From CAYQJL01 sp964612295 (GTDB lineage Bacteria; Eisenbacteria; RBG-16-71-46; CAIMUX01; WJJG01): a stretch of DNA of 64,000 nt. Location: positions 1 through 64,000 of the forward strand of contig CAZTDY010000008.1 of NCBI GenBank assembly GCA_964612295.1, read 5' to 3'. Shown piece after piece: positions 50,508 through 59,161 of this stretch. The translations under genes and the position numbers were made by a program. Under the pieces are notes generated by a model that was not told the DNA's origin, did not search any database, and saw only the letters and a program-made list of their open reading frames with translations. Positions within the stretch are counted from its first letter, which is position 1, and each line of letters starts with the position of its first letter.

Positions 50508-50606
50508 ATGGGCTGCGGCCGGAAAAGAAAGCGTCAGAAGATCGCGACGCACAAGCGCAAGAAGCGCCTGCGCAAGAATCGCCATAAGAAGAAGCGCAAG
50601 TCGTAG
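50508..50606 (+). CDS. 32-residue COX24/AURKAIP1-like basic micro-protein
   Basis: ATG 50508 is preceded by TAAGGAGAG (50494-50502). The product is MGCGRKRKRQKIATHKRKKR followed by 12 more residues, almost all Lys or Arg. It matches the short AURKAIP1/COX24 domain proteins of FCB bacteria (related to mitochondrial ribosomal protein mS38), which are thought to be small-subunit ribosomal components. It is easily missed because of its size. The excellent ribosome site, clean start and stop, and position between the HU-like gene and rnr support it. Confidence 0.88.
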   Translation: MGCGRKRKRQKIATHKRKKRLRKNRHKKKRKS

Positions 50607-50727
50607 AGGAGGTGCGCGGGTCTGCCTGACGCGCCTTAGATGACTTTCAGCGGCGGGGATCATGTGCATCCTCGCCGCTACTTTTGTTTCTTGTCGGGCG
50701 TGCGCGCCCAGGCTGAAACGGGGAGAG

Positions 50728-52833
50728 ATGCCACGTACACCGGAGCAGGGCCGGGGACGATTCCAGGCGACCCGGGAAGGCTACGGATTTGTCACGCCTG
50801 AGGGCGGCGGCGAAGATATCTTCATTCCGGCCGCGGAAGTGGCCGGCTCGCTTCACGGCGATCAGGTCGCCTATCTCCTCATTCCGGACCACCGCGGCGG
50901 GCCGCGCGTGCGCGGGACCATCCTGTCGATCCTCGCGCGGGGAGTGGCCCACTTCACCGGCGTGGTGCAGGGCACCCGCCGCCGACTCACCCTCGTTCCC
51001 GACCACCCGAAGCTTCCGCCGCTCATGCGCCTGGTGGGCGATACCCGGTCGGTCGAAAACGACCAGCGCGTGCTCTGCGAACTCAACGATGCGCGTCCGG
51101 GGCGCCTGCCTTCCGCGCTCTACCTGCGAACCCTGGGGGAGGCGGCCGATCCGCATCTGGATGAGGAAATCGTCAAGGCCGAGTACGGGCTTCACCGCGA
51201 CTACCCGGCCGAGGCGCTCGAGCAGGCCGCCAGAGCGACGCGGCTCCTGGCCCGGGCTAGTGACGCGACCTCGCGGCGGGACTTCCGCGCCGAAACCGTC
51301 ATCACCATCGACCCGGCCGATGCCCGGGACTTCGATGACGCGCTCAGCCTGAGCCGAACGGCCGAAGGGCTCTGGCGGCTCCGGGTCCACATCGCCGACG
51401 TGGCGGCCGCGGTTCCGGAAGGGAGCGCCCTCGACCGGGAAGCGCGCCGCCGGGGCAACAGCACCTATCTTCCCGGGTGCATGATCCCGATGTTGCCCGA
51501 AACGCTCTCCACCGATCTGCTCAGCCTTGCGCCGGGGGAGGATCGCCCCGTGATGACCGTTTCGATTCTGGTCGACCAGGACGGGAAGATCACGGGCACG
51601 CGCATCGACGAAGGCCTGATCCGCAGTCGCCACCGACTGACCTACGGACAGGTTCAGGAGGTGCTCGATGGGGGGACTCTGGACGTCCCCGAGATCGACG
51701 GTCTGCTGCACGGACTCGACCGTGTCACGCGCGCACTCAGGGCGCGCCGCTTGGCCGCCGGGGGATTCGACCTGCGGGTGCCGGAGATTGAAATCCGCCT
51801 GGGCGAGGACAGCCGCCCGGGACTCATCCGCCGCCGCCTGCAGGGGCGCAGCCATCAGATCGTCGAGGACTGTATGATCCTCGCCAACCGCGTGGCCTGC
51901 ACCTTTGCGCGCAAGCGGGAACACCCCTACCTCTACCGGGTCCATGGGGAACCCGACCCTCGGGCGCTCGAGGAGTTCTGGGCCGACCTGGAGACGCTCT
52001 ATCCCGGCGTGCCCCCCAAGGCCCGGCAGGACTTGAGCGGGCTCCGTCACTGGTTGGCCTCTCTCCCCGATGAACCGGCCACCTGGCGCCTCCACAGCTT
52101 CTTCTTGCGGACCCTCAAACGGGCCATCTACGCGGCGACCGACACGGGGCACTTCGGCCTTGGCCTGCGGGGCTACGCTCACTTCACCTCTCCGATCCGC
52201 CGCTATCCGGACCTCTTCAACCACAGGGTGGTGAAGTGGGCTCTTCGCCATGGGCCCAAACCGGTGCCCGACTCCTGGCGCGAAGAGGCCGCCGAGGTCG
52301 CCCTCGGGTGCACGGGGACCGAAGAGCGCTCGGAATCGGCGGAGCGGAATCTGGTGCGCATCAAGCTGCTGCGCTGGGCCGAGCAGCGTCTGGGAGAGCT
52401 CTATCGCGGACGAGTCGAGGCCGTGCTTCCGGCGGGCTTCGTGATCGAGCTCGAGGATCCGCCGGTGACCGGATTCGCTCCCCGGGAAGAGGTGGCCCAT
52501 CGGCCGCACGTGCGCACCCGCGGGCGCCGGGTTGGCCCGGGCCGGGGAGAACTCGCCCTGGGCCTACCGGTCATCGTGCAGCTCGTCCGAGTCGATCTGA
52601 AGGCCCGGTCCCTGCTGCTGACCGTCAGGGCCGCGGGCCGGAAGGCACTGGCTCTCCAACCCGACGAACTGGAGAGCCTGGTCGACCCCTGGAGCCCGGC
52701 GGAAACCGGCCGGCGCAAGGGTAAGCGCCACCGGAAGTTCTCGGCGAGGGGGCGGGAGACGCCCCTTAACGCCGCCGGCCGGGACCGCCGCCCAAAACGC
52801 AAACGACGGCGCAAGAAGGGCAGACAAAGGTAA
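50728..52833 (+). CDS. rnr: Ribonuclease R (RNB-family 3'-5' exoribonuclease)
   Basis: I choose ATG 50728 (GGGAGAG upstream), giving 701 residues; the frame is open from 50662. An N-terminal cold-shock-like domain (GRFQATREGYGFVTPEGGGEDIFIP) leads to the RNB catalytic domain. Its metal-binding cluster is DPADARDFDDA, with Asp about 195, 201, 203 and 204. IADVAAAVPEGSALDREARRRGNSTYLPG and YAHFTSPIRRYPDLFNHR are family signatures. A C-terminal S1 domain and a Lys/Arg-rich tail follow. RNase R degrades structured RNA and rRNA, complementing RNase Y. Confidence 0.95.
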   Translation: MPRTPEQGRGRFQATREGYGFVTPEGGGEDIFIPAAEVAGSLHGDQVAYLLIPDHRGGPRVRGTILSILARGVAHFTGVVQGTRRRLTLVPDHPKLPPLMRLVGDTRSVENDQRVLCELNDARPGRLPSALYLRTLGEAADPHLDEEIVKAEYGLHRDYPAEALEQAARATRLLARASDATSRRDFRAETVITIDPADARDFDDALSLSRTAEGLWRLRVHIADVAAAVPEGSALDREARRRGNSTYLPGCMIPMLPETLSTDLLSLAPGEDRPVMTVSILVDQDGKITGTRIDEGLIRSRHRLTYGQVQEVLDGGTLDVPEIDGLLHGLDRVTRALRARRLAAGGFDLRVPEIEIRLGEDSRPGLIRRRLQGRSHQIVEDCMILANRVACTFARKREHPYLYRVHGEPDPRALEEFWADLETLYPGVPPKARQDLSGLRHWLASLPDEPATWRLHSFFLRTLKRAIYAATDTGHFGLGLRGYAHFTSPIRRYPDLFNHRVVKWALRHGPKPVPDSWREEAAEVALGCTGTEERSESAERNLVRIKLLRWAEQRLGELYRGRVEAVLPAGFVIELEDPPVTGFAPREEVAHRPHVRTRGRRVGPGRGELALGLPVIVQLVRVDLKARSLLLTVRAAGRKALALQPDELESLVDPWSPAETGRRKGKRHRKFSARGRETPLNAAGRDRRPKRKRRRKKGRQR

Positions 52834-52917
52834 GGTCAAGCCGCCTGGTGGCCGATGTTTTCAGTGGATGAGCCGTGAATCTCTTGCGTTCCCGTCACTG
52901 AGAGAAAGGCATCGGAT

Positions 52918-53367
52918 ATGGCTTGGGATAGGTTCAAAGATCGTCGCAAGGAACGTCGGGTCGACCTGCGGATGCTGCTGGAGTTCGACGATTCCGACGG
53001 AGGCGAGAACGAGCGCCTGACCCGCATGGAGACCCTCAATTTCAGCGCCGGCGGGTTCTATTGCCGTCTGGATCGCGAGATCCTCCCCCTGACCCGATTA
53101 GCCCTGCGCTTCGTTTTCCCGCCCTTCGGGCCGGACCACACGGAGGAGTACCCCATCGATTGTGAAGCCGTCATCGTGCGCTGCGATAACGACGGCGAAG
53201 AGGAGGGACTCTATCGCCTGGCCGCCTGCTTCACGGACCTGGCGACGGATGATCGGGAGTACATCCGAGCCTATCTGGACTGGTATGATCTGGTCTTCCT
53301 CCAGGGGAATGACCAGGAGTGGGATGGCCAGGCCCCCGATGACGATCTGGAGGAGGGTGCCGCTTAG
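52918..53367 (+). CDS. PilZ-domain protein
   Basis: The 149-residue cytoplasmic protein begins with DRFKDRRKERRVDLRMLLEF, giving the RxxxR c-di-GMP-binding arm, followed by TLNFSAGGFYCRLDREI (the D/N-x-S-x-x-G motif). A final helical part is acidic. Both binding motifs look intact, so it could be a receptor for the c-di-GMP made by the GGDEF protein at 13 kb. It is a single gene ending at a terminator. The effector partner is unknown. Confidence 0.85.
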   Translation: MAWDRFKDRRKERRVDLRMLLEFDDSDGGENERLTRMETLNFSAGGFYCRLDREILPLTRLALRFVFPPFGPDHTEEYPIDCEAVIVRCDNDGEEEGLYRLAACFTDLATDDREYIRAYLDWYDLVFLQGNDQEWDGQAPDDDLEEGAA

Positions 53368-53390
53368 CTGCTTCTGGAGATGGAATTCTT

Positions 53391-53421
53391 AGCGGGCCGG
53401 CGTTTGCGGGCCCGCTTTTTT
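53391..53421 (+). terminator. Rho-independent terminator after the PilZ gene
   Basis: AGCGGGCC (53391-53398) pairs with GGCCCGCT (53409-53416) and runs into TTTTTT. A classic intrinsic terminator. Confidence 0.92.
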
Positions 53422-53477
53422 CACCCCCTCTGGAACGGCCTGTGCCCCCCAGGGTACTCAGAAGCGAGGCGGCAGGA

Positions 53478-53506
53478 TTGACCGACCTCGGCAGGATTGC
53501 TAGGCT
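53478..53506 (+). promoter_or_regulatory. Promoter of the PorV/PorQ-type gene, overlapped by a direct repeat
   Basis: TTGACC (53478-53483), 17 bases, then TAGGCT (53501-53506). The ten-base sequence GGCAGGATTG occurs twice (53471-53480 and 53490-53499), 19 bases apart, covering the -35 region and the spacer. This is a possible regulator site. Confidence 0.55.
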
Positions 53507-53548
53507 CTGCGGCGCAGGGGGACACAGCCGCTGGCGGGAGATATCCGT

Positions 53549-54595
53549 ATGTTCTTCAAAGAAGTGACCGGTCGCCTTGGGGGCCGGGAGTTGCGCGTCA
53601 GAGCCAATCATCTGTTTTCCGCCCTGGCGGTTCTCATTTGCCTGACCATTGCGGTCGGCCCGGCAGGGGCCGACAAGTACGCGGGGGAGTTCCTCAAAAT
53701 CGGAGCCGGTGCCAGGGCGCTCGGCCTGGGTGGTGCGGTCACCGCCTTGGTCGATGACGCCAGCGCGGTCTACTGGAATCCGGCGGCCATGGTGCTCGTT
53801 CCCCGAGCTGAGATCGGTCTCATGCACGCCGAGCAGTTCAGCGACCTGGCCGACTACGATTTCGCCGGCTACGTTCAGTCCCTGGGCGGCACCGGCACTC
53901 CGGGCGCAGTGGGCATCGGCGTGGTTCGGTTCGCCGTGCAGGACATCCTCGTCACCGAGGGCGCCTTCGAAGATGCGAACGGCAACCACGTCTACGATCC
54001 CGGCGAGACTGTCTATCCGGATCAGTTCTATCTGGACAGCGACACCGAACTCGGTCTGCTCTTTTCCTACGCCAACTACCTGCGCTCGAATCTCGCTCTG
54101 GGCGCGAGTATCAAGCTGGTCCGCCAGGATCTGCTGAATCATTCCAGTTTTGGAATCGGCACGGACCTCGGCCTGTTGTGGTTCCTCTCGGAGGATCTCC
54201 GCCTCGGGGCCCGTCTGAGCGACGCCACGACGACGCAGCTCTATTGGGATTCCGGCCGCCGCGAGACCGTGAGTCCATCGCTCTACGTGGGCGGGGCCTA
54301 CCAGCACGGACTCACCGGTTTGCGCACGGTCCTTGCCCTGACGGCAGACCTCGCCATGACCTTCGAAGGCCGCGAAGAGGCCAGCTCGTTTGCCGCCGGA
54401 CAAATCGGGGGCGATCTGAGGACCGGCCTCGAAGCCCGTTTCCGCGAGCTGTTCATCGGTCGGGTCGGGTGGCAGGAGAGCGGCGTGACGGCTGGGGCCG
54501 GATTCAGGCTGAAAGGCTTCGGCGTCGACTACGCCTTTGTCCCGCACGACGAGCTGGGCTCCAGCCACCGGGTGTCGGGCGCCTACCGGTTCTAG
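53549..54595 (+). CDS. PorV/PorQ-family outer-membrane protein
   Basis: The 348-residue product has a signal sequence (LFSALAVLICLTIAVGPAGA, about 24-43) and the family opening FLKIGAGARALGLGGAVTALVDDASAVYWNPAA. A FadL-like 14-strand barrel follows, ending in SGAYRF. An Asp/Asn-rich loop (EDANGNHVYDPGET) faces one side. In Bacteroidetes PorV and PorQ belong to the type IX secretion system; in other FCB lineages the family is broader, so secretion is possible but unproven. The protease at 59 kb has a FlgD-like C-terminal domain. Confidence 0.85.
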   Translation: MFFKEVTGRLGGRELRVRANHLFSALAVLICLTIAVGPAGADKYAGEFLKIGAGARALGLGGAVTALVDDASAVYWNPAAMVLVPRAEIGLMHAEQFSDLADYDFAGYVQSLGGTGTPGAVGIGVVRFAVQDILVTEGAFEDANGNHVYDPGETVYPDQFYLDSDTELGLLFSYANYLRSNLALGASIKLVRQDLLNHSSFGIGTDLGLLWFLSEDLRLGARLSDATTTQLYWDSGRRETVSPSLYVGGAYQHGLTGLRTVLALTADLAMTFEGREEASSFAAGQIGGDLRTGLEARFRELFIGRVGWQESGVTAGAGFRLKGFGVDYAFVPHDELGSSHRVSGAYRF

Positions 54596-54975
54596 GGGCG
54601 GTTCCGATCGCATTCCAGCATACCGTGTAGCCATAGCTTCCATCTGCAGGTCACGGAATCGATTACCGTGACATGGCCGGTCAAGCCTACCCCGGCGGGC
54701 CGTTGAGGTCGCAAGGGGCGCGGCCCGCGCGCCGGTGAGTTTTTGACCGGCCCCTCCCGATCTGGTCCACACCCCCTGTCTCACCGCTTCCCGCACTGAT
54801 GCCGCGAGAGCCCGATTCGATCGAACACCGGCAGACGGAAGACAAATCAATGAGAGCACTTAGGGTCCCAGACCTCCCGACCGATCTATTACCCGGAGAC
54901 TGCGTTGCCGGATGGCATACAGCTTGCACCGCCATTGTCGGCAGACGGAAGTCCATGCAGAGGAGGTCTTGGGGA
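54596..54975. other. 380-base intergenic region with operator-like repeats
   Basis: No gene is supported here, although the next frame stays open from 54799. A near-palindrome TCACGG...CCGTGA spans 54651-54671. GCCGGT/ACCGGC forms a hairpin without a U tract at about 54730-54752, possibly ending the porin transcript. The 13-base sequence CGGCAGACGGAAG occurs at 54829-54841 and again at 54939-54951. I see no convincing promoter for the downstream cluster. Confidence 0.4.
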
Positions 54976-55296
54976 ATGGGAGAGAAGTACGCGCCTGACC
55001 AGACGAAGCCTGTCTCGGCCGATTTTACGATCAACGCGCGGGTCATGCAGATCCTCGCCAGGCGCTGGATCGACATGACCGGCGTCGAGGTCGGCACGAC
55101 GGACGGCGTGGTCCTGATTCAAGGGCGGCTGGAGCGGGAGCCGAAGGGTTGGGGAGAGGATGACGAGCTGGCCCGCGAGCGCTTCATCCTCAGCCTGCGC
55201 GCGCAGATTCGCAACATCCCGGGCGTGGCCGATGTGGTCATGAGATTGCACGAAGGTGATGACAGGGAGGCCCCATGGGCAGAGAACATCAGCTAG
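54976..55296 (+). CDS. BON-like domain protein, cytoplasmic
   Basis: I choose ATG 54976 with AGGAGGT at 54961-54967; the longer frame from 54799 is unlikely because its N-terminus is not protein-like. The 106-residue product contains one BON-like unit: INARVMQILARRWIDMTGVEVGTTDGVVLIQGRL then LRAQIRNIPGVADVVMRL. BON domains usually bind membranes or partner proteins in the periplasm, but no signal peptide is present here. Its last 22 bases overlap the TPR gene, indicating tight coupling. Confidence 0.7.
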   Translation: MGEKYAPDQTKPVSADFTINARVMQILARRWIDMTGVEVGTTDGVVLIQGRLEREPKGWGEDDELARERFILSLRAQIRNIPGVADVVMRLHEGDDREAPWAENIS

Positions 55297-56738
55297 GGCA
55301 GAGCCAGCTGCGGCCGGTTCAGCCGGGCCCGCAAGGTCAAATGATGAGCGGGCAGGGGACCAGGGCCAGCCAGGTAGACGTGGGGCTGCTCCTAGACGCC
55401 GCCAAAGAGGCGGAAAAGGTCCTCGAACACGAGGCCCGGACCCACCCGACCTACGCCGACGTGCGTCATCGGCTCGGCCTTCTTCGCCTTCTCCGCAACG
55501 ACCCGGCCGGCGCCGAACGCGAGTTCGAGGAAGCCATGGGCATCAACCCCGGATATAGGGCCGCCTACTATGGCCTCCGGATGGCCCGGATGCTTCAGGG
55601 CCTGCCGGTTGGTGAGATTCGCGAGCCGGAAGGCAAGACCGCTCCGGTGCCCGAAGAGATGAGCTGGCGTTTCGCCGACGAGTGTTACCGGCGTCTGACG
55701 GACGAGCAGTACCCCAAGGAAGCGGGCCAGTGCGAGTCGGAGACCGCGGGGCAAGACACCTCCAGCGACGACGGCGTCCATACCCTTCCGGGTCACTACG
55801 CCTTCTTCTTCGCGACGCGCCGCGGCGACGAGGAAGAAGCGCGCCATCAGTTCGACAAGGTGATGGCCCATAGCGAGGCCGGCCAGCAGGCCTTCTCGCG
55901 ACTGGGCTTCTATCCGTGGCCGGGGTTCGACGAGGTGCGCGCGCTGTGCGACATGCTCCTGTGGACTCCTTTGGCCGTGGACCTCTATACCTATCTCGCT
56001 CGAATCTACGCGCGAAACGGGCTGCGCGACAAGGCGATCGACTGCTACGACCGGAGCTACGTCGTCTACCCGCGCCGGTCCCGCCTCGCGATGAACCGCG
56101 CCGAACTGGCGGCAGCTTTCGGGGAAGAAACCGAGGCGATCTCGCTTCTGACCCAGTCGATTGACGACGATCCGAAATGCGTGTCCGCGAGAATCGCTCT
56201 CGGGTACGAGTATGCCTCCCAGGGTTTCCTGGAAGAGGCCCGCACGCAGTTCGAGGTTGCGGCCAGTCTGGAGCCGAACTACGCCGACGTGCGCTACAAC
56301 CTCGCCTTGCTCAACGTGGGCGAGGGCCAGATCGAAGATGCCCTGACGGAATTCAAGCGCGCGCTGGCGCTCAATCCCGGGTACCTGCCCGCGCGGCACA
56401 GCATGGGTCACCTACTCTGCCGGGCCGGCCGCAACGAGGAAGGGCTGCGTGAGTATGCCCGGATTTTGAAGCAGGGGTTTCAATCGAGCGACATGCTGGT
56501 GCAGATGGGCAAAGCCGCCATGGCGTTGGATCGCGCCGAAGAAGCGCTTCAATACCTCGAGCGGGCGATCTTCCTCAATCCTGAATTCGCGCCGACCTAC
56601 TACTACATCGGTCAGGCCTATCAACGAAAAGGCCTGAAGAACAAGGCGCGCTCCGCGTGGCGGACCTATCTGGAAAAGGCCAACGACTGGGAGCCGTTGG
56701 GTCCGATTCCGGCCGAAGACGAAGCGGAAGCGTCCTAG
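55275..56738 (+). CDS. TPR-repeat protein
   Basis: ATG 55275 (AGGGAGG upstream) lies inside the end of the BON-like gene. The 487-residue soluble protein has two N-terminal TPR-like units (about 38-105), an acidic linker, then six or more TPRs from about 235 to 475, for example ARIALGYEYASQGFLEEARTQF, VRYNLALLNVGEGQIEDALTEF and TYYYIGQAYQRKGLKNKA. No signal peptide or membrane helix is visible, so it is probably a cytoplasmic scaffold linking the BON-like protein and the PP2C-like/PEGA protein that follows. Confidence 0.75.
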   Translation: MGREHQLGQSQLRPVQPGPQGQMMSGQGTRASQVDVGLLLDAAKEAEKVLEHEARTHPTYADVRHRLGLLRLLRNDPAGAEREFEEAMGINPGYRAAYYGLRMARMLQGLPVGEIREPEGKTAPVPEEMSWRFADECYRRLTDEQYPKEAGQCESETAGQDTSSDDGVHTLPGHYAFFFATRRGDEEEARHQFDKVMAHSEAGQQAFSRLGFYPWPGFDEVRALCDMLLWTPLAVDLYTYLARIYARNGLRDKAIDCYDRSYVVYPRRSRLAMNRAELAAAFGEETEAISLLTQSIDDDPKCVSARIALGYEYASQGFLEEARTQFEVAASLEPNYADVRYNLALLNVGEGQIEDALTEFKRALALNPGYLPARHSMGHLLCRAGRNEEGLREYARILKQGFQSSDMLVQMGKAAMALDRAEEALQYLERAIFLNPEFAPTYYYIGQAYQRKGLKNKARSAWRTYLEKANDWEPLGPIPAEDEAEAS

Positions 56739-56805
56739 CGGGATCGCCAAGGCGACCCGAATCCGGCCGCCGGAGCGCGGCCACATAGTGCCAGGAGGGT
56801 GAGCA

Positions 56806-59031
56806 ATGGAGGCTCGAGACCTCGCAACCAGTCCCTTGCGCATCGAGGTAGCGACATCCCAGATCGAAGGGGGCCAGGCGGTGGGGTGGGCGGACCCCGA
56901 TCGCGTCGTGGGGTGCGTCGCGTTTTGTGAACCTCAGGATGCGTTCGAACGATTCGTCCTGCCTCACCTGCAGAACCCCGACCCCCCGACCTCAGTACCC
57001 GAGACCCTTCCGCCGTCCGTGAGCACCCTGGTGAGCGGCCTCGAGGCGGCGCACCACCGGCTGTACCGGGAGAACCACTCCGTCATGAAGGACCCCCAGT
57101 GGGTTCGCCTGACGGCCGCCTGCGTCGAAGAGAACCGCATCTTCTTCGTCCGGACCGACTCGGCCTGGCTGTATCTGCTTCGTGATGGGCGCGCCCATCT
57201 GCTGGGCGAATCTACGGCGGAGGCGCCGGACTGGAATGACCGATCCCTGGCCCTCGGCGGACCGGAGAATCTCAAACTCCAGGTGACCTCCCTCGGCGTG
57301 CAACCGGAGGACGAGGTCCTGCTGGTCTCCGGCGATGCCCACGAGCCCCCCGACCTGCGGGCGATCGCGCGCCTCTTCGCCGAATCTCGCGACCTGAAGA
57401 GAGCGAGCGACGGCGTGGTGAATCTTCTCGGCCTGCAAGGGCCGAGCGCCGCCGTGGTGGCGTTCCGTTTCGCGACCCTGCTTCCCGGAATCGAGGAGAA
57501 GCATCTGGATGTGAGCAGGGGGGAGGCCGTGCTGGGTGAGATCACCGACCTGGCCCGCGAGATGGTGTTCGGCGTCACGGCGCCGGTCAGTGAGGACGCC
57601 TCTGAGTTGGTCGAGCCGGCCGGCGATGATGAGACCGAACCGGAGATCCTCTTCCCTGATTTCGGCGGGGGCGTGCTGGACGCGCCCGAGCCGCCCGAGG
57701 AACCTGCCGAGGCACAGGAGCCCTTCCCCGAGCCTGAGTATGAGCCTGAACCCGAACCTGAGCAGGACGTGCAGCCGACCCTGCCGGTCGCCTCACCGAA
57801 GGATCTGTTGGGCTCGTTCCCCGCACAGGGGGACTGGCCGGAAGAGAATGCGGCTCCAAGGAAACGAACTTCGAGAGGGTCGGCCTGGCCGGTGATCGTG
57901 GTAGCCGTGCTCCTCTTCATCCTTGCGGCTTTGCTCATGGGCGGCGGGGCCTGGCCGGGTGTGGTCCGCACGGTGCGCGGATTCCTGGGGCTCGCGGAGT
58001 CTTCGGGCTCGAGTGCGGCCGCCGTCACCCAGATCACAGCGATCTCGGAACCGGAGGGCGCGACCGTCTCGATCGACGGAACGAGGCTGCCTGGCAAGAC
58101 CCCGCTGAAAGGGGTGCGCGTGCCGGGTGGAAAACACTATGTGGTCATGAGTCTCGGGGCGGCCGGTGTCTGGGCCGACTCGGTGGATTGGGAGGAAGGC
58201 GGCGACTACACGCTGAGCGCGCGTTTTCTGGGCTCGCTGGAGATCAGCGCACAGGATCTGAGTGGAGAACCTCAGGCCTGGCTGGCAGGTCAGACCACAA
58301 AGATGGCCCTTCCTGCCCGCCTCGACAGCCTGCCGGCCGGATGGTATCGCGTCTTCTTCGAAGATCAGAAGATCCCCCTTTGGGAGCGCAAGGTTCTCGT
58401 TCGCCATGCGAATACCGCCCGGGTGGACGTGAACAACGATTTCGCGGCCGAGAAGGTCCTCGTGCGTGTTGAGAGCTCGCGCATGATCGAATCCGAGGGT
58501 CTTCGCCCGGTCGAGGGTGACAGCGTTTTCGTCGACGGCAAGTTGGCCGGTCTGACCCCTCTCGAGCTGGAACTCCAACCCGGGCTGCACGGCGTGTGCG
58601 TGCAGAGCGAGGGGGAGGAGTACTGCGAGATTCTCCGGCTGCCGGCGGGGGCAAGCCGGTTCATCACCCCCGCATTCGGCCTGCGGGAGCGGCCCACCTT
58701 CTCACACCTGCCACCGGGGCAGGCGGTCCCCCAGGGCGGGCAGGTATTTCTGGCGGTGGACATCGCGTCGGCTCGCGGGGGACTGCGGCATCCGCTCCTC
58801 CATTTGCCGGGCGGACCCGATCACCCTCAGAGTGTTCCCTTGGTCCAGGTTGGCCCGGGCGAGACCCAGTTCGTGGCCCGGGTGTCGGGCTCCTGGCTGA
58901 GGACCGGCGCAAAGATGCCCTACTTCTTCTCGGTGACCACCCCGGAAGGGGAGGAGGTCTTCTCCCGGCTCTTCTACCTGACCCTCGTCGAGAGCCCGGC
59001 GGAACTCACGGAGAATCAACGCCCTCGTTGA
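56806..59031 (+). CDS. Degenerate PP2C-like protein with membrane helix and PEGA domains
   Basis: The 741-residue product (AGGAGG before the ATG) has a cytoplasmic N-terminal region (1 to about 265) resembling a PP2C phosphatase: FFVRTDSAWLYLLRDGRAHLLGES and EDEVLLVSGDAHE match the usual GDSR.YL.RDG and DEVLLLCSDG blocks. The metal-binding Asp motifs (RxxxED, DGxGG) are absent, so it is probably a pseudophosphatase. An acidic Pro/Glu linker (EPEYEPEPEPEQD) follows, then one helix (about 361-386). Two PEGA-type units (SEPEGATVSIDGTRLPGKTP at about 413; DSVFVDGKLAGLTPLELELQ at about 570) and a final beta-rich region are extracytoplasmic. It likely transmits a signal across the membrane. Confidence 0.7.
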   Translation: MEARDLATSPLRIEVATSQIEGGQAVGWADPDRVVGCVAFCEPQDAFERFVLPHLQNPDPPTSVPETLPPSVSTLVSGLEAAHHRLYRENHSVMKDPQWVRLTAACVEENRIFFVRTDSAWLYLLRDGRAHLLGESTAEAPDWNDRSLALGGPENLKLQVTSLGVQPEDEVLLVSGDAHEPPDLRAIARLFAESRDLKRASDGVVNLLGLQGPSAAVVAFRFATLLPGIEEKHLDVSRGEAVLGEITDLAREMVFGVTAPVSEDASELVEPAGDDETEPEILFPDFGGGVLDAPEPPEEPAEAQEPFPEPEYEPEPEPEQDVQPTLPVASPKDLLGSFPAQGDWPEENAAPRKRTSRGSAWPVIVVAVLLFILAALLMGGGAWPGVVRTVRGFLGLAESSGSSAAAVTQITAISEPEGATVSIDGTRLPGKTPLKGVRVPGGKHYVVMSLGAAGVWADSVDWEEGGDYTLSARFLGSLEISAQDLSGEPQAWLAGQTTKMALPARLDSLPAGWYRVFFEDQKIPLWERKVLVRHANTARVDVNNDFAAEKVLVRVESSRMIESEGLRPVEGDSVFVDGKLAGLTPLELELQPGLHGVCVQSEGEEYCEILRLPAGASRFITPAFGLRERPTFSHLPPGQAVPQGGQVFLAVDIASARGGLRHPLLHLPGGPDHPQSVPLVQVGPGETQFVARVSGSWLRTGAKMPYFFSVTTPEGEEVFSRLFYLTLVESPAELTENQRPR

Positions 59032-59082
59032 TTCCGACCCCTCGCTCAATCCGGTGTCGGTGACCAGGTCGCCGCAGCCTCA

Positions 59083-59111
59083 TTGACTTCTCTCCCGATT
59101 CTGCGTATGCT
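59083..59111 (+). promoter_or_regulatory. Promoter of the secreted metalloprotease gene
   Basis: TTGACT (59083-59088), a 17-base spacer and TATGCT (59106-59111) make a good sigma-70-type promoter with a start near 59118, 44 bases before the ATG. Confidence 0.7.
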
Positions 59112-59161
59112 TACCTCGGACTCCATCTATCTTGCACGTGGGCAAGGAGGTACCTTCAGGA

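Noticed and set aside
50647..52509. Minus-strand open frame of 620 codons
   Set aside because: Shadow of rnr, whose catalytic motifs are intact on the plus strand.
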